From Spirochaetales bacterium UBA4629 (GTDB taxonomy: Bacteria; Spirochaetota; Spirochaetia; Sphaerochaetales; Sphaerochaetaceae): DNA of 46,720 nt. Position 1 is the stretch's first letter. Each line of letters begins with the position of its first letter. A program made the translations under genes and the position numbers. Location: positions 67,219 through 113,938 of the forward strand of contig DHMZ01000098.1 in the NCBI GenBank assembly GCA_002406055.1, given 5' to 3'. Shown in pieces: positions 15,273-25,261 of this stretch. Below the pieces are notes generated by a model. That model was not told the origin of the DNA. It searched no databases and saw nothing but the letters and a program-made list of their open reading frames with translations.

Positions 15273-18200
15273 TTATTCCTCATCTGTCATAACCTCTCCT
15301 ATTTCTCTGTCATCTCCTACAGTCTTCATTTCTGCAAGATCCTCGAAGTCAGTGTCATCTTCAACTACAGAAGCGAATTCTCTGTTAGCATCTTTAATCT
15401 TCTGCTCTTCAAGTAAATGTTGATCCTCTGTTAGAACAATATCTTTGTATCCAACAAATCCAGTTCCTGCTGGGATTAGCTTGCCAATGATAACGTTCTC
15501 CTTGAGACCTCTCAACTCATCTGTTTTACCAGCAATAGCTGCTTCTGTCAATGTCTGAACAGTATGAGCAAATGATGCACCTGAGATGAATGACTCACTA
15601 TTTCTAGCTGCATCAGATACACCACTTAGACAAGGTCTACCAATAGCTGGTACGAGACCCTCTGCCTTTGCCCTCTCATTCTCTTTCAAGAATTCAAGCT
15701 TATCGACCTTCTGGTTCTCGATGAATTTTGTATCGTTACTTCTAACAATCTCTACTGTTCTAAGCATCTGTCTGATGATGATAGAAAGATGTTTTTCGTT
15801 AATCTCAATATCCTGTTCACGGTAGACGTTCTGAATAGCCTTAACAAGGAATGAAAGAACAGCTGTCTCACCCTGTACAGTTAATACTTCTCTAGAGTTA
15901 ACCGGAGCATCACAAAGCTTATCACCACACTTGACATCATCACCCTCTCTGACAAGGAGGACTATACCCTGAGTAGGGACCTTATGATTATGTCTAAAGC
16001 TCTTACCATCAGCAGCCTTTTCGGGATAAATTTCTGCTAACTTATCAAGAATTGTTATCTTTGCATAGCCCTTCTCAATCTTAATCTTTTCAACCTTACC
16101 AGAAACATGAGCTATAACTGTATAGTTTTCAGTTGCTGTTTTTGTTGCATCAAAGAGGCTATTAACAAGTGGAAGACCACCGGCAATATCCTTAGACTTA
16201 GAAGCATCTTCCTTTGGAGCAGAAGAAATAACATCTCCGGCATGTACTGCTGTACCAACATCCTGGACGTGCATGATTGATCCACCAAGAACTGTATAAG
16301 CCTTTGTAGAGCCATCCTTGAGTTCAACGATAACTGTTGGGTTGTACTTACCTAACTTATCACGAGATACTGTATGCCATTCTTTTACACCTGATGCATG
16401 GTTCTCAACAACAAGATAAGACTTTCTTGCGACGAAGTCCCTCATCTCAACAATTGTACTGTCTTCTTCGGCAATAATAAGTTCGTTGAATGGGTCGAAT
16501 GTATAGACAACTTCTCCAGCTGGGATAATTGCACCATTGTCAACATCGTCAGAAAGAATTGCTCCTACAGGGATTTCTTCATCTGAAGTTGAGCCAATAA
16601 CAAATGTTCGGCCATTAGTAATCAAAAGCTTACCATTGTATTTAGATATAACATCCTTATTTGATAGATCCTTATAGAATGCATAGCCCTTACCAACGTT
16701 AGCACCATTCTCAACAAGGAGAGTTGAATACTTACCTGTGATTTCTTCCAAAATCTTTGTAACTGTGTATCTGCTCTTTCTTGGGAATATTCTCTTTCCT
16801 TCTCTGTTTACAACAAAGAGATTAGAGTTAATACCATCAATGATTACAGGATAATCAAAAGACTTTTCGTTTGAAGATACTGTTGCAATACCACCGGCAT
16901 GGAATGTTCTCATTGTAAGCTGTGTACCTGGCTGTCCGATAGACTGAGCAGCAACAACACCAACAGCTTCACCAATTTCAACTGTCTTGTTTGTCGCATA
17001 GTTACGGCCATAACACTTCTTACATACACCATGATCGGCTTCACATGTTAAGACACTTCTAATTAGTACCTTTTCAACACCTGCATCTTCAATTCTAGCA
17101 GCCATCTCATTAGTAATAAGCTCGTTAGCTTTTGCTAATACAACTGGCTTTCCATTCTCATCCTTTAAGAATGGGTGGAGAATATCATCAACAGGGAATG
17201 CACCTGCAATCTTGCTCTCAAGTGTTTCGTTTTTAGCAGCATCAGCGCTTACCCAAATACCGTTGATTGTATGACAATCTTCCATTGTGACGACGACATC
17301 CTGAGCGACATCAACAAGCTTTCTTGTCAAATAACCAGCACGAGCTGTCTTAAGAGCTGTATCTGTAAGACCCTTTCTAGCACCGTTAGAAGAGAAGAAG
17401 AATTCGATGATAGACAAGCCTTCCTTGAAGTTTGACTTAACTGGAAGCTCAATGTTATCACCATTTGGCTTTGTCATGATTCCTCTCATGGCACCAAGCT
17501 GTGAAATCTGCTTTGAAGAACCTCTTGCACCAGAGTCAGCCATCATATATAGAGGGTTGAAACCGTGCTGGTCCTGCTTCATCTCTTTCATCAATAGGTC
17601 TGTTAACTCGTTCTTTGTATTGTTCCAAAGTGAGATAACCTTACTCTTCTTTTCTTCTTCAGAAATTGTACCAGCGAGGAGCTGATTCTTAATATGAGCT
17701 TCTTCTGCTTCTGCTTTAGCAATTAAGTCTTTCTTACCTGCAGGAACAATCATGTCGCTAAGACCAATTGTTGCACCGAAGATTGTTGCATATCTATATC
17801 CAAGGTCCTTTACAGAATCAAGTAATTCAACAGCAACAGATGGCTTGTCATGGTTAAGTGTAGCTGTAATGAGCTTCTTAAGCTGCTTATCACCAAGGCA
17901 GTAATTCTGGAATGGAAGACCAACAGGGATAGAAGAATTGAAAATTATTCTACCTGGTGTTGTTTCTGTCCACTTTACACCATCAGAAACAGTCTTGTTG
18001 CCCTTTTCATCAATTATCTCAAGGCCCTTTCTTAAGCGATAAAGAATCTTTTCGTTGTAAGAAATGCTGTTAGCATCAATAGCTGCTTCAATTTCGCTAA
18101 GAGAATCATAATGCTTACGCTTCTGGCCTCTATCGAGATCTGTTCTTTCCTTAGTAAGGTAGTAAATACCTAAGACCATGTCCTGAGAAGGGAATGCAAT

Positions 18201-19688
18201 AGGCTTACCATTTGCCGGATCAAGAAGGTTTGTTGTTGAGAGCATAAGTGTCCAACACTCAAGCTGTGCAGCTTCTGAGAGAGGAACGTGTATAGCCATC
18301 TGGTCTCCATCGAAGTCAGCATTGAAGGCATGACAAACAAGTGGATGGAGCTTTAAAGCCTTACCATCAACAAGAACTGGCTCAAATGCCTGGAATCCAA
18401 GACGGTGTAATGTTGGAGCTCTGTTAAGCATAACTGGATGCTCTTTTACTACATCTTCCAAGATACCCCATACTTCAGGAGCACCCTCTTCAACCATTAC
18501 CTTTGCTTTCTTGACATTTGGTGCAATACCATTGTCATGAAGCTTTCTGATTAAGAATGGCTTAAAGAGTTCTAGTGCCATTAATGAAGGTACACCACAC
18601 TGATGCATCTTTAACTCTGGGCCAACAACAATTACAGAACGACCAGAATAGTCGACACGCTTACCTAAGAGGTTCTGTCTAAATCTACCCTGCTTACCCT
18701 TTAACTGATCTGCAAGTGACTTAAGATCTCTCTTAGAAGCACCCTTAGCTGGATTTTCAACCTTACCATTATCTAGGAGACAATCAACAGCTTCCTGGAG
18801 CATTCTCTTTTCATTTCTAACAATAATGTCCGGAGCCTGAATACTGATTAAGCGCTGAAGACGATTATTTCTATTAATAACTCTTCTATATAATTCGTTG
18901 AGGTCTGTTGTAGCAAATCTACCACCATCAAGTTGGACCATAGGTCTTAAATCTGGTGGAATAACAGGAAGAACAGTAAGAATCATCCATTCAGGCTGGT
19001 TTCCTGAATCAATAAACCATGTGCAATACTTGATAACAGATGCAGCTTTCTTAGCTTCTCCACTATCTGTCTTACCATTCTTTTTGATGATATCAGCAAG
19101 AATTTCTCTGTTCTTTTCTCTGAGTGCCTCTAAGTCAAGTCCTTTTAAGAGTTCATAGATAGCTTCAGCTCCCATTCCTGCCTTAAAAGAGTCCTCACCA
19201 TACTTTGCTGTATATTCATCATATTCAGCTTCTGAAAGTACCTGGCACTTAGATAACTCATCAATCTGACCTGGGTCAATTACAACATAAGACTCATACT
19301 TGAAGATAGAGTTGAAGTCAGCCTTCTTCATCTCCAAGAGGTAGCTCATAATAGAAGGTTGAGATTTATAGAACCAAACATGAGCAACAGGAGTAGCAAG
19401 CTTTATGTGACCACAACGCTCTCTTCTAACCTTCTTTTCTGTGACTTCAACACCACAGCGCTCACAGACAGTTCCTTTATATCTCTTACTCTTAAACTTA
19501 CCACACCAGCACTCCCAGTCTCTGGTAGTACCAAAAATACGCTCACAGAAGAGACCATCTCGCTCTGGTCTAAGAGAACGATAGTTGATTGTCTCTGGCT
19601 TCTTTACTTCACCATAGGACCAAGAGAGAATCTGGTCTGGGGACGCAATCTTTATTCTTAATGTATTAATGTCATGTGTATCGCTCAT
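15273..19688 (-). CDS. rpoC: DNA-directed RNA polymerase subunit beta prime
   Basis: The 1471-aa catalytic subunit carries the N-terminal zinc-ribbon cysteines C60, C62, C75 and C78. The active-site loop NADFDGDQMAIHVPL lies at about residue 454, with the three aspartates that hold magnesium. The second zinc site is CEADHGVCKKCYGRN near 882. The bridge and trigger region contains GARGSSKQISQLGAMRG and the block VGVVAAQSIGQPGTQLTMRT, FHAGG. The C-terminus is acidic. The start is AGGAGGTAAGGGATG, 10 nt after rpoB. Confidence 0.98.
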   Translation of the reverse strand: MSDTHDINTLRIKIASPDQILSWSYGEVKKPETINYRSLRPERDGLFCERIFGTTRDWECWCGKFKSKRYKGTVCERCGVEVTEKKVRRERCGHIKLATPVAHVWFYKSQPSIMSYLLEMKKADFNSIFKYESYVVIDPGQIDELSKCQVLSEAEYDEYTAKYGEDSFKAGMGAEAIYELLKGLDLEALREKNREILADIIKKNGKTDSGEAKKAASVIKYCTWFIDSGNQPEWMILTVLPVIPPDLRPMVQLDGGRFATTDLNELYRRVINRNNRLQRLISIQAPDIIVRNEKRMLQEAVDCLLDNGKVENPAKGASKRDLKSLADQLKGKQGRFRQNLLGKRVDYSGRSVIVVGPELKMHQCGVPSLMALELFKPFLIRKLHDNGIAPNVKKAKVMVEEGAPEVWGILEDVVKEHPVMLNRAPTLHRLGFQAFEPVLVDGKALKLHPLVCHAFNADFDGDQMAIHVPLSEAAQLECWTLMLSTTNLLDPANGKPIAFPSQDMVLGIYYLTKERTDLDRGQKRKHYDSLSEIEAAIDANSISYNEKILYRLRKGLEIIDEKGNKTVSDGVKWTETTPGRIIFNSSIPVGLPFQNYCLGDKQLKKLITATLNHDKPSVAVELLDSVKDLGYRYATIFGATIGLSDMIVPAGKKDLIAKAEAEEAHIKNQLLAGTISEEEKKSKVISLWNNTKNELTDLLMKEMKQDQHGFNPLYMMADSGARGSSKQISQLGAMRGIMTKPNGDNIELPVKSNFKEGLSIIEFFFSSNGARKGLTDTALKTARAGYLTRKLVDVAQDVVVTMEDCHTINGIWVSADAAKNETLESKIAGAFPVDDILHPFLKDENGKPVVLAKANELITNEMAARIEDAGVEKVLIRSVLTCEADHGVCKKCYGRNYATNKTVEIGEAVGVVAAQSIGQPGTQLTMRTFHAGGIATVSSNEKSFDYPVIIDGINSNLFVVNREGKRIFPRKSRYTVTKILEEITGKYSTLLVENGANVGKGYAFYKDLSNKDVISKYNGKLLITNGRTFVIGSTSDEEIPVGAILSDDVDNGAIIPAGEVVYTFDPFNELIIAEEDSTIVEMRDFVARKSYLVVENHASGVKEWHTVSRDKLGKYNPTVIVELKDGSTKAYTVLGGSIMHVQDVGTAVHAGDVISSAPKEDASKSKDIAGGLPLVNSLFDATKTATENYTVIAHVSGKVEKIKIEKGYAKITILDKLAEIYPEKAADGKSFRHNHKVPTQGIVLLVREGDDVKCGDKLCDAPVNSREVLTVQGETAVLSFLVKAIQNVYREQDIEINEKHLSIIIRQMLRTVEIVRSNDTKFIENQKVDKLEFLKENERAKAEGLVPAIGRPCLSGVSDAARNSESFISGASFAHTVQTLTEAAIAGKTDELRGLKENVIIGKLIPAGTGFVGYKDIVLTEDQHLLEEQKIKDANREFASVVEDDTDFEDLAEMKTVGDDREIGEVMTDEE

Positions 19689-19698
19689 CCCTTACCTC

Positions 19699-22600
19699 CT
19701 ATTGATTGTTTCTTTCCTTTTCAGCTTTATTAATAAGCTCCCTATCTCTCTCTGTAAGAGGGATAAGCTTTCCATTTTCATCATAAGCAGCAAGATCCAA
19801 TGCAAGACCTCTGATGCCTTGGCAAAGTACCTTATAGCCTTCTGGTAAATCATCTGGCTGTTCTGCTGGCTCACCCTTAACAATAGCCTGATAGATATTT
19901 ACTCTTCCCTTCATATCATCTGACTTAACTGTCAAAAGCTCCTGAAGGTTATTTGCAGCACCATAAGCTTCAAATGCCCAAACTTCCATTTCTCCTAATC
20001 TCTGGCCACCGAACATAGCCTTACCACCAAGTGGCTGCTGTGTAACAAGAGAATAAGGACCTGTTGCTCTGGCATGCATCTTATCATCAACTAAGTGATG
20101 GAGCTTGAGGTAGTAGATATATCCACAGAATACCTTATTTACAAATGGCACACCTGTTCGACCATCATAAAGAGTTACCTTACTATCTTTTGGTAAGTTA
20201 GCCTTTACCATTTCATTCTCAATCTGCTCCATTGTTGCAGACTGGAATACTGGAGTCTTATACCAAACATCATTCTTAACAGCAGCCCAACCAAGCTGTG
20301 TCTCCATGAGCTGTCCAATATTCATACGAGAAGGTACACCAAGTGGGTTAAGACATACATCAAGTGGAGTACCATCTTCCATGTAAGGCATATCTTCCTG
20401 AGGAAGTACTCTTGATACAACACCCTTGTTACCATGTCTACCAGCCATCTTATCACCTTGCTTGAGCTTTCTCTTTGTAGCAATGTAAACCTTTACAGTC
20501 TCCAAGCTACCAGGTGTAAGTTCTTCCTTCTTTGTTATTCTCTGAATGTCGATAACTGTACCTTCAACACCGTGAGGAACAACAAGAGAAGCATTTCTTG
20601 TATCCTTAGACTTTTCACCAAAGATAGAGTTAAGAAGCTTCTGTTCAGGAGTATTCTCTGTTTCTGTTTTTGGAGTTGTTTTACCAACTAAGATATCACC
20701 AGAGTGAACATATGTACCAATACAAACAATACCATCTGAATCAAGATGTTCAACAGCCCTCTCTGATGTATTTGGAAGATCTCTTGAAAATCTTTCTTCG
20801 CCAAGCTTTGTTTCCTTTCTATCTACTTCGTATTCCTTAATATGGATAGATGTGTAGATATCTTCACTTACAACTCTTTCACTAATTAAGACAGCGTCTT
20901 CGTAGTTGTAACCATTCCATGGAACGAAACCAACAAGAATGTTTCTTCCAAGAGCAAGCTCACCATGATCTGTGCTTGGTCCATCTGCTAAGACATCATC
21001 TTTCTTAACAACATCGCCAACCTTAACAAGAGGTCTCTGATTCATACAAGAATCCTGGTTAGTTATCTCGTACTTACGTAATTCATAAACATCCAATTCG
21101 TTTGGAACAGTTGGATTTGTTGGTTCAACTTTAATCATTAAAGATGATACGTAAACGACCTTACCGTCACGTCTAGCTTTAACCATGATTGATGAGTCAT
21201 AAGCAGTTCTCATCTCCATACCAGTTCCTACTCTAGGAGCTTCTGGGAATACAAGAGGTACAGCCTGACGCTGCATGTTAGATCCCATGAGCGCTCTGTT
21301 TGCGTCATCGTGTTCCAAGAATGGAATGAGGGATGCTGCAACAGATACTACCTGCTTAGGAGATACATCCATCCAATCTATCTCTTCAGGCTTAGCTGTT
21401 GAGTAGTCCTGATTAGCACGAACAGATACCTCGCCCTTAAGAACAAACTGTCCATCCTTATTCTTTTCTACTGTAGCGTTTCCCTGAGCAATCTTTGCCT
21501 TCTCTTCATCGTTAACATCAAGATATGTGCATTCATCTGTAACAACACCATTAAGAACCTTTCTGTATGGTGTCTGAATGAAGCCATAATCGTTAATCTT
21601 TGCGTAGTTAGCAAGAGTAAGAATCAAACCAATGTTTCCACCTTCAGGTGTTTCAATAGGACAAATCTTTCCATAATGGGTGTAGTTAACATCTCTAACA
21701 TCAAAGAGCTGACGAGCATTATCACGCTTAATACCGCCCTTAGGACCAATAGCAGAGATTCTTCTCTTGTGTGTCAACTCGGCAAGAGGGTTAACCTGAT
21801 CCATGAACTGAGAAAGCTGAGATGAACCAAAGAACTCTCTGACAGTACCAATGATAGGCTTAATAGATATAATGTCCTGTGGTTTAGCATCATCATCAGA
21901 GACATTCATCTTATCCTTAGCTGCTTTAGCCATCTTGCTAAATGCATCTGCAAGGCTGTTCTCTAAAAGTTCTCTTACTGTTCTTACTCTTCTGTTTCCG
22001 AGAGAGTCTTCATCATCCTTTGGGAACTTACCATCACCGAAATCCATAATCATACGTGTTGTGCAGATTACATCATCGATAGTAAGGGTTGTCTCTTTAA
22101 TATATTTCTCGGTATCAAAACCAAAGAACTTCTTATTAAGCTTATATCTACCAATTTCTGAGAAATCGTATCTATTCTTGTCTTTGAAGAAATCTTTGTA
22201 GTAGTTAATGACCTTATCGCTATCGGTTGTTGTTCTGATGTGCTGAGGAAGGAATGTCTTCCACTTTTCTGCAACATATCCGATATAGAGGTCTTTAAAC
22301 TCCTTACCTTCTTCTCTATAAATTCTCTGACAGTTCTCCCACTTCTCTTTATCAAATGCAAGAGAACGCTTATTGAGAGCAGAAACATCTCCCTGGATGA
22401 CTCTATAGCAGAAAATTTTCTCCTGCTGAAGTGTCTTTAAAACAGCCATAGAAGGAAGGTCATCAAGATTTGTTTCCTGAGTATCTACAACTTCGATATC
22501 ATCAATTCCTGCATTCTTTAATTCTTGAAGGTTAATAGCACCAATTTCATCGCCTGCGCAGAAAAGAACATTGCCATCCTTCTTAATATCTTTGTAAGCA

Positions 22601-23451
22601 AATCTTGGGAAATGACCATCATAATCACTTGTGCTAATAAGTTCAGAAGAATAGAACTGGCTAACAATACTATCTCTTGTTTCAAGACCAAGCATTCTCA
22701 TAAAGAATGTTACAGGGATAGCAATTTTCTTAAATGACTGTGTATCGTCCTTGCTTCTTGGAGATGTAGCATAGATGAGGTTATGGATAGCACCATAGAT
22801 AAGAGTTTCTTTATTCTTCTTTCCATCATCAGCGCCATCAACCTTATAATCTACTTTGTTTTCCTTATCATCAACATTTGTTCTTTCGAATACAAATGAA
22901 AGCATAGAACCGAGGTATGGATATAAGTTAGCAGCAAAAAGTGAGCTCTTAAGACCCTTTTTGTTCATATTCTTGAATATGACACCAGGGCTACGAACAA
23001 TAGATGATACTATTACTCTCTCAGAGCCGTTAATTATGAACGTACCACGATCAGTCATGACAGGGAATTCACCGAAAAAGATTTCTTTCTCCTGAATTAC
23101 ACCACCCTTCTTTTCAAGCTGAATTTTTACCTTTACAGGTACACCAAATGTTGATCCTTTTCTTTTGCATTCAGATTCTGATTTCATTGCAAATACATCG
23201 GTAGGATCTACAGAATAGCCTGCATATCTTACAGTCATTCCACCATTAGGTGCTTCTATTGGGAAATATGTCTGGAAAAGATGTTCGAGTCCGAACTTTG
23301 GGTCTGGCTCCTCGCCATGCATTATCTTATCGAGCTGCAAAAAATCTTTGTATGATGCAGTCTGAATTTCTACTAGATTTGGAACAGGATACTCATTGAG
23401 CACTTCAGAACCAATATTGACTCTCTCAAATACTTTACCGTTGCCGGTCAT
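19699..23451 (-). CDS. rpoB: DNA-directed RNA polymerase subunit beta
   Basis: The 1250-aa product has the rifampicin cluster SSQLSQFMDQVNPLAELTHK and RRISAIGP at about residues 540-565. Later come GYNYEDAVLISERVV, the catalytic-centre KLKQGDKMAGRHGNKGVVS near 1003, and the C-terminal FGGQRLGEMEVWAFEAYGAA. Two features are odd. Position 518 (E. coli numbering) is V instead of N. The usually invariant fork-loop stretch GPGGLTRERAGFEVRDV is replaced by GPKGGIKRDNARQLFDVRDV, three residues longer. S531 is serine, whereas asparagine is reported for other spirochaetes. GGAGG precedes the start. Confidence 0.97.
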   Translation of the reverse strand: MTGNGKVFERVNIGSEVLNEYPVPNLVEIQTASYKDFLQLDKIMHGEEPDPKFGLEHLFQTYFPIEAPNGGMTVRYAGYSVDPTDVFAMKSESECKRKGSTFGVPVKVKIQLEKKGGVIQEKEIFFGEFPVMTDRGTFIINGSERVIVSSIVRSPGVIFKNMNKKGLKSSLFAANLYPYLGSMLSFVFERTNVDDKENKVDYKVDGADDGKKNKETLIYGAIHNLIYATSPRSKDDTQSFKKIAIPVTFFMRMLGLETRDSIVSQFYSSELISTSDYDGHFPRFAYKDIKKDGNVLFCAGDEIGAINLQELKNAGIDDIEVVDTQETNLDDLPSMAVLKTLQQEKIFCYRVIQGDVSALNKRSLAFDKEKWENCQRIYREEGKEFKDLYIGYVAEKWKTFLPQHIRTTTDSDKVINYYKDFFKDKNRYDFSEIGRYKLNKKFFGFDTEKYIKETTLTIDDVICTTRMIMDFGDGKFPKDDEDSLGNRRVRTVRELLENSLADAFSKMAKAAKDKMNVSDDDAKPQDIISIKPIIGTVREFFGSSQLSQFMDQVNPLAELTHKRRISAIGPKGGIKRDNARQLFDVRDVNYTHYGKICPIETPEGGNIGLILTLANYAKINDYGFIQTPYRKVLNGVVTDECTYLDVNDEEKAKIAQGNATVEKNKDGQFVLKGEVSVRANQDYSTAKPEEIDWMDVSPKQVVSVAASLIPFLEHDDANRALMGSNMQRQAVPLVFPEAPRVGTGMEMRTAYDSSIMVKARRDGKVVYVSSLMIKVEPTNPTVPNELDVYELRKYEITNQDSCMNQRPLVKVGDVVKKDDVLADGPSTDHGELALGRNILVGFVPWNGYNYEDAVLISERVVSEDIYTSIHIKEYEVDRKETKLGEERFSRDLPNTSERAVEHLDSDGIVCIGTYVHSGDILVGKTTPKTETENTPEQKLLNSIFGEKSKDTRNASLVVPHGVEGTVIDIQRITKKEELTPGSLETVKVYIATKRKLKQGDKMAGRHGNKGVVSRVLPQEDMPYMEDGTPLDVCLNPLGVPSRMNIGQLMETQLGWAAVKNDVWYKTPVFQSATMEQIENEMVKANLPKDSKVTLYDGRTGVPFVNKVFCGYIYYLKLHHLVDDKMHARATGPYSLVTQQPLGGKAMFGGQRLGEMEVWAFEAYGAANNLQELLTVKSDDMKGRVNIYQAIVKGEPAEQPDDLPEGYKVLCQGIRGLALDLAAYDENGKLIPLTERDRELINKAEKERNNQ

Positions 23452-23470
23452 ATCGTTGTACCTCCAGAAT

Positions 23471-23488
23471 GGAACAATTCTTTGTTCC
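23471..23488 (-). promoter_or_regulatory. Hairpin just upstream of the rpoB ribosome binding site
   Basis: GGAACAA at 23471-23477 and TTGTTCC at 23482-23488 make a perfect 7-bp stem with a 4-nt loop, ending 9 nt before the GGAGG of rpoB. It could expose or shield the translation start, or define a cleavage site. The role is inferred. Confidence 0.45.
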
Positions 23489-23550
23489 GGAGCTTTCGCT
23501 TTTATTATGTTTATCCAGGGTTAAAAATTCTTTTGAATGGACGGCAAAGC

Positions 23551-23576
23551 CCCAGTGCCCCCTGGGGAACACTGGG
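23551..23576 (-). promoter_or_regulatory. Strong GC-rich hairpin in the rplL-rpoB gap (attenuator or processing site)
   Basis: CCCAGTG (23551-23557) pairs with CACTGGG (23570-23576), enclosing a C-run facing a G-run that can extend the stem. No U-run follows. In E. coli the same gap holds a partial terminator and an RNase III site that lower rpoBC output relative to L7/L12. This hairpin is in the matching place, so a similar role is the best guess. Confidence 0.6.
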
Positions 23577-23595
23577 TGCCATTATAAAATAGGTG

Positions 23596-23964
23596 TTACT
23601 TTACTTCGACAACACAACCAGCAGCTTCGAGCTTCTCCTTAATTGAAGCAGCTTCTTCCTTGCTGACAGCTTCCTTAATAAGTCCACCAGCTTCACAGAG
23701 TTCCTTAGCTTCCTTGAGGCCAAGACCTGTAATAGCACGAACTTCCTTAATACAAGCAATCTTCTTAGCAGCGTCGACGCTCTTAAGAGTTACGTTGAAT
23801 TCTGTCTGCTCTTCAACAGCTTCAGCTGCAGCAGCAGGACCAGCAGCAACAGCAGCAGCTGCTGCAACAACACCAAACTTCTCTTCCATCATCTTGATGA
23901 GATCAGAGATTTCCATAACGCTCATTGATGCGATGGATTCTAGGATTTCTTCTTTTGTAGCCAT
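23596..23964 (-). CDS. rplL: 50S ribosomal protein L7/L12
   Basis: The 122-aa stalk protein recruits GTPase factors. The N-terminal dimerisation part is EEILESIASMSVMEISDLIK. An alanine-rich hinge (VAAAAAVAAGPAAAAEAV) follows, then the C-terminal domain with VRAITGLGLKEAKELCEAGG and KLEAAGCVVEVK. The C-terminal domain has three cysteines (in ACIKEV, ELCEAG and AAGCVV), where most relatives have none. It is preceded by rplJ (67 nt). Confidence 0.97.
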   Translation of the reverse strand: MATKEEILESIASMSVMEISDLIKMMEEKFGVVAAAAAVAAGPAAAAEAVEEQTEFNVTLKSVDAAKKIACIKEVRAITGLGLKEAKELCEAGGLIKEAVSKEEAASIKEKLEAAGCVVEVK

Positions 23965-24031
23965 ATTATCTTCTCCTTATTTTTTCTAACGGTTTAGCAG
24001 GTTACTTGAAGACTAAAACCGTATTTTTTTA

Positions 24032-24553
24032 TTAGTTTTCAGCAGCAACTCCGCCCTTTGACTCAACATAAGCAAGTAAAGTAGCAGCGAGTTTCTGTAC
24101 AGGTGCCTTCATCGTACCCATGAGGGAAGCGATGAGTTCTAGCTTTGTAGGAAGCTTAGAAATTGCTTCAATCTGATCTGCAGAGAGAACTTCTCCACCT
24201 AAGAGAGCACCCTTAACCTGGACAGCAACACCATCCTTAGCTGCAGAATAAAGAACCTTTGCAACAACGTTAGCTGTGTCACCCTTTACAAGAGCAACAG
24301 CTGTAGGTCCAATCATCTGATCCTCAGCACCTGTCTTATCAAGATTCTGAAGAGCAATCTTTGCATAGCGGTTCTTTACAACTCTGTATGCTGCATCATC
24401 TTTTCTCAAGCTTTTTCTAATCTGAGTAATCTGATCAACAGTCATACCTCTGTAATCTGTGAAGATGTATCCATCGTATCCTGCAAACTCTTCACGGAGT
24501 GCAGCAACGGCATCTTCCTTGGCCTTATTAACGTGAGCCTTGTATTCTTCCAT
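24032..24553 (-). CDS. rplJ: 50S ribosomal protein L10
   Basis: The 173-aa stalk base protein binds L12 dimers by its C-terminal helix. The N-terminal domain shows FAGYDGYIFTDYRGMTVDQI, LRKDDAAYRVVKNRYAKIAL, then VKGALLGGEVLS. I used the ATG at 24551-24553 because GGAGG lies 5 nt upstream of it. An earlier in-frame ATG overlaps the rplA stop (TAATG). With rplA ending so close, there is no room for a classical L10 leader before rplJ. Confidence 0.96.
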   Translation of the reverse strand: MEEYKAHVNKAKEDAVAALREEFAGYDGYIFTDYRGMTVDQITQIRKSLRKDDAAYRVVKNRYAKIALQNLDKTGAEDQMIGPTAVALVKGDTANVVAKVLYSAAKDGVAVQVKGALLGGEVLSADQIEAISKLPTKLELIASLMGTMKAPVQKLAATLLAYVESKGGVAAEN

Positions 24554-24564
24554 TTTGTCCTCCA

Positions 24565-25260
24565 TTATGCGTTTGCAGCATCAACTGCATCCTTAACCTC
24601 TACGTGGACGCCAGGTCCCATAGTAGAAGAAAGAGCGATAGAAACTACATAGTCACCCTTAGCATCGCTTGGCTTCTTTCTGATGATTTCAGCGAGAATA
24701 GCCTGAGCGTTTTCAGCAATCTGAGCGCTTTCCATGTTTACCTTACCAACAGCGAGGTGAACAACACCTGTCTTATCAGAACGGAACTCAACACGACCCT
24801 TACTTAGTTCAGCAAGTGCACCTTTAATGTCGTTTGTAACTGTCTGTGTCTTTGGGTTTGGCATTAAGCCTCTACGACCAAGGATAGGACCAAGTTTACC
24901 AACATCCTTCATCATGTCTGGTGTAGCAACTGCAACATCGAAGTCCATCCAGCCATTCTTAATCTGTTCGATTAAGTCGCTGTCACCAACGTATGCTGCG
25001 CCATTTGCTCTAGCCTCTTCTGCCTTATCGCCCTTAGCGAAGACAAGAACCTTCTTCTGTGCAGAGAACTGGTTAGGAAGAACAACTGTGTCTCTAACAG
25101 ACTGGCTCTTTTTAAGAGTTAGCTTAACAGAGAGTTCTACAGTTTCATTAAACTTTGCATAAGAACAGTCTTTTACAATCTGAGCTGCATCAACAAAACT
25201 ATAGTTTTTACTTCTGTCAACCTTCTTCACTGCTTCCTGATATTTCTTACCTCTCTTCAT
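24565..25260 (-). CDS. rplA: 50S ribosomal protein L1
   Basis: The 231-aa product of the L1 stalk moves deacylated tRNA from the E site. Marks are MKRGKKYQEAVKKVD, FNETVELSVKLT, GRRGLMPNPKTQTVTNDIKG (the L1 signature, about residues 128-147) and GKVNMESAQIAENAQAILAE. I placed the start at the ATG 25258-25260, with GGAG upstream. Six extra codons are open but overlap rplK. In E. coli L1 represses its own operon by binding the rplK leader. Confidence 0.97.
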   Translation of the reverse strand: MKRGKKYQEAVKKVDRSKNYSFVDAAQIVKDCSYAKFNETVELSVKLTLKKSQSVRDTVVLPNQFSAQKKVLVFAKGDKAEEARANGAAYVGDSDLIEQIKNGWMDFDVAVATPDMMKDVGKLGPILGRRGLMPNPKTQTVTNDIKGALAELSKGRVEFRSDKTGVVHLAVGKVNMESAQIAENAQAILAEIIRKKPSDAKGDYVVSIALSSTMGPGVHVEVKDAVDAANA

Positions 25261-25261
25261 C

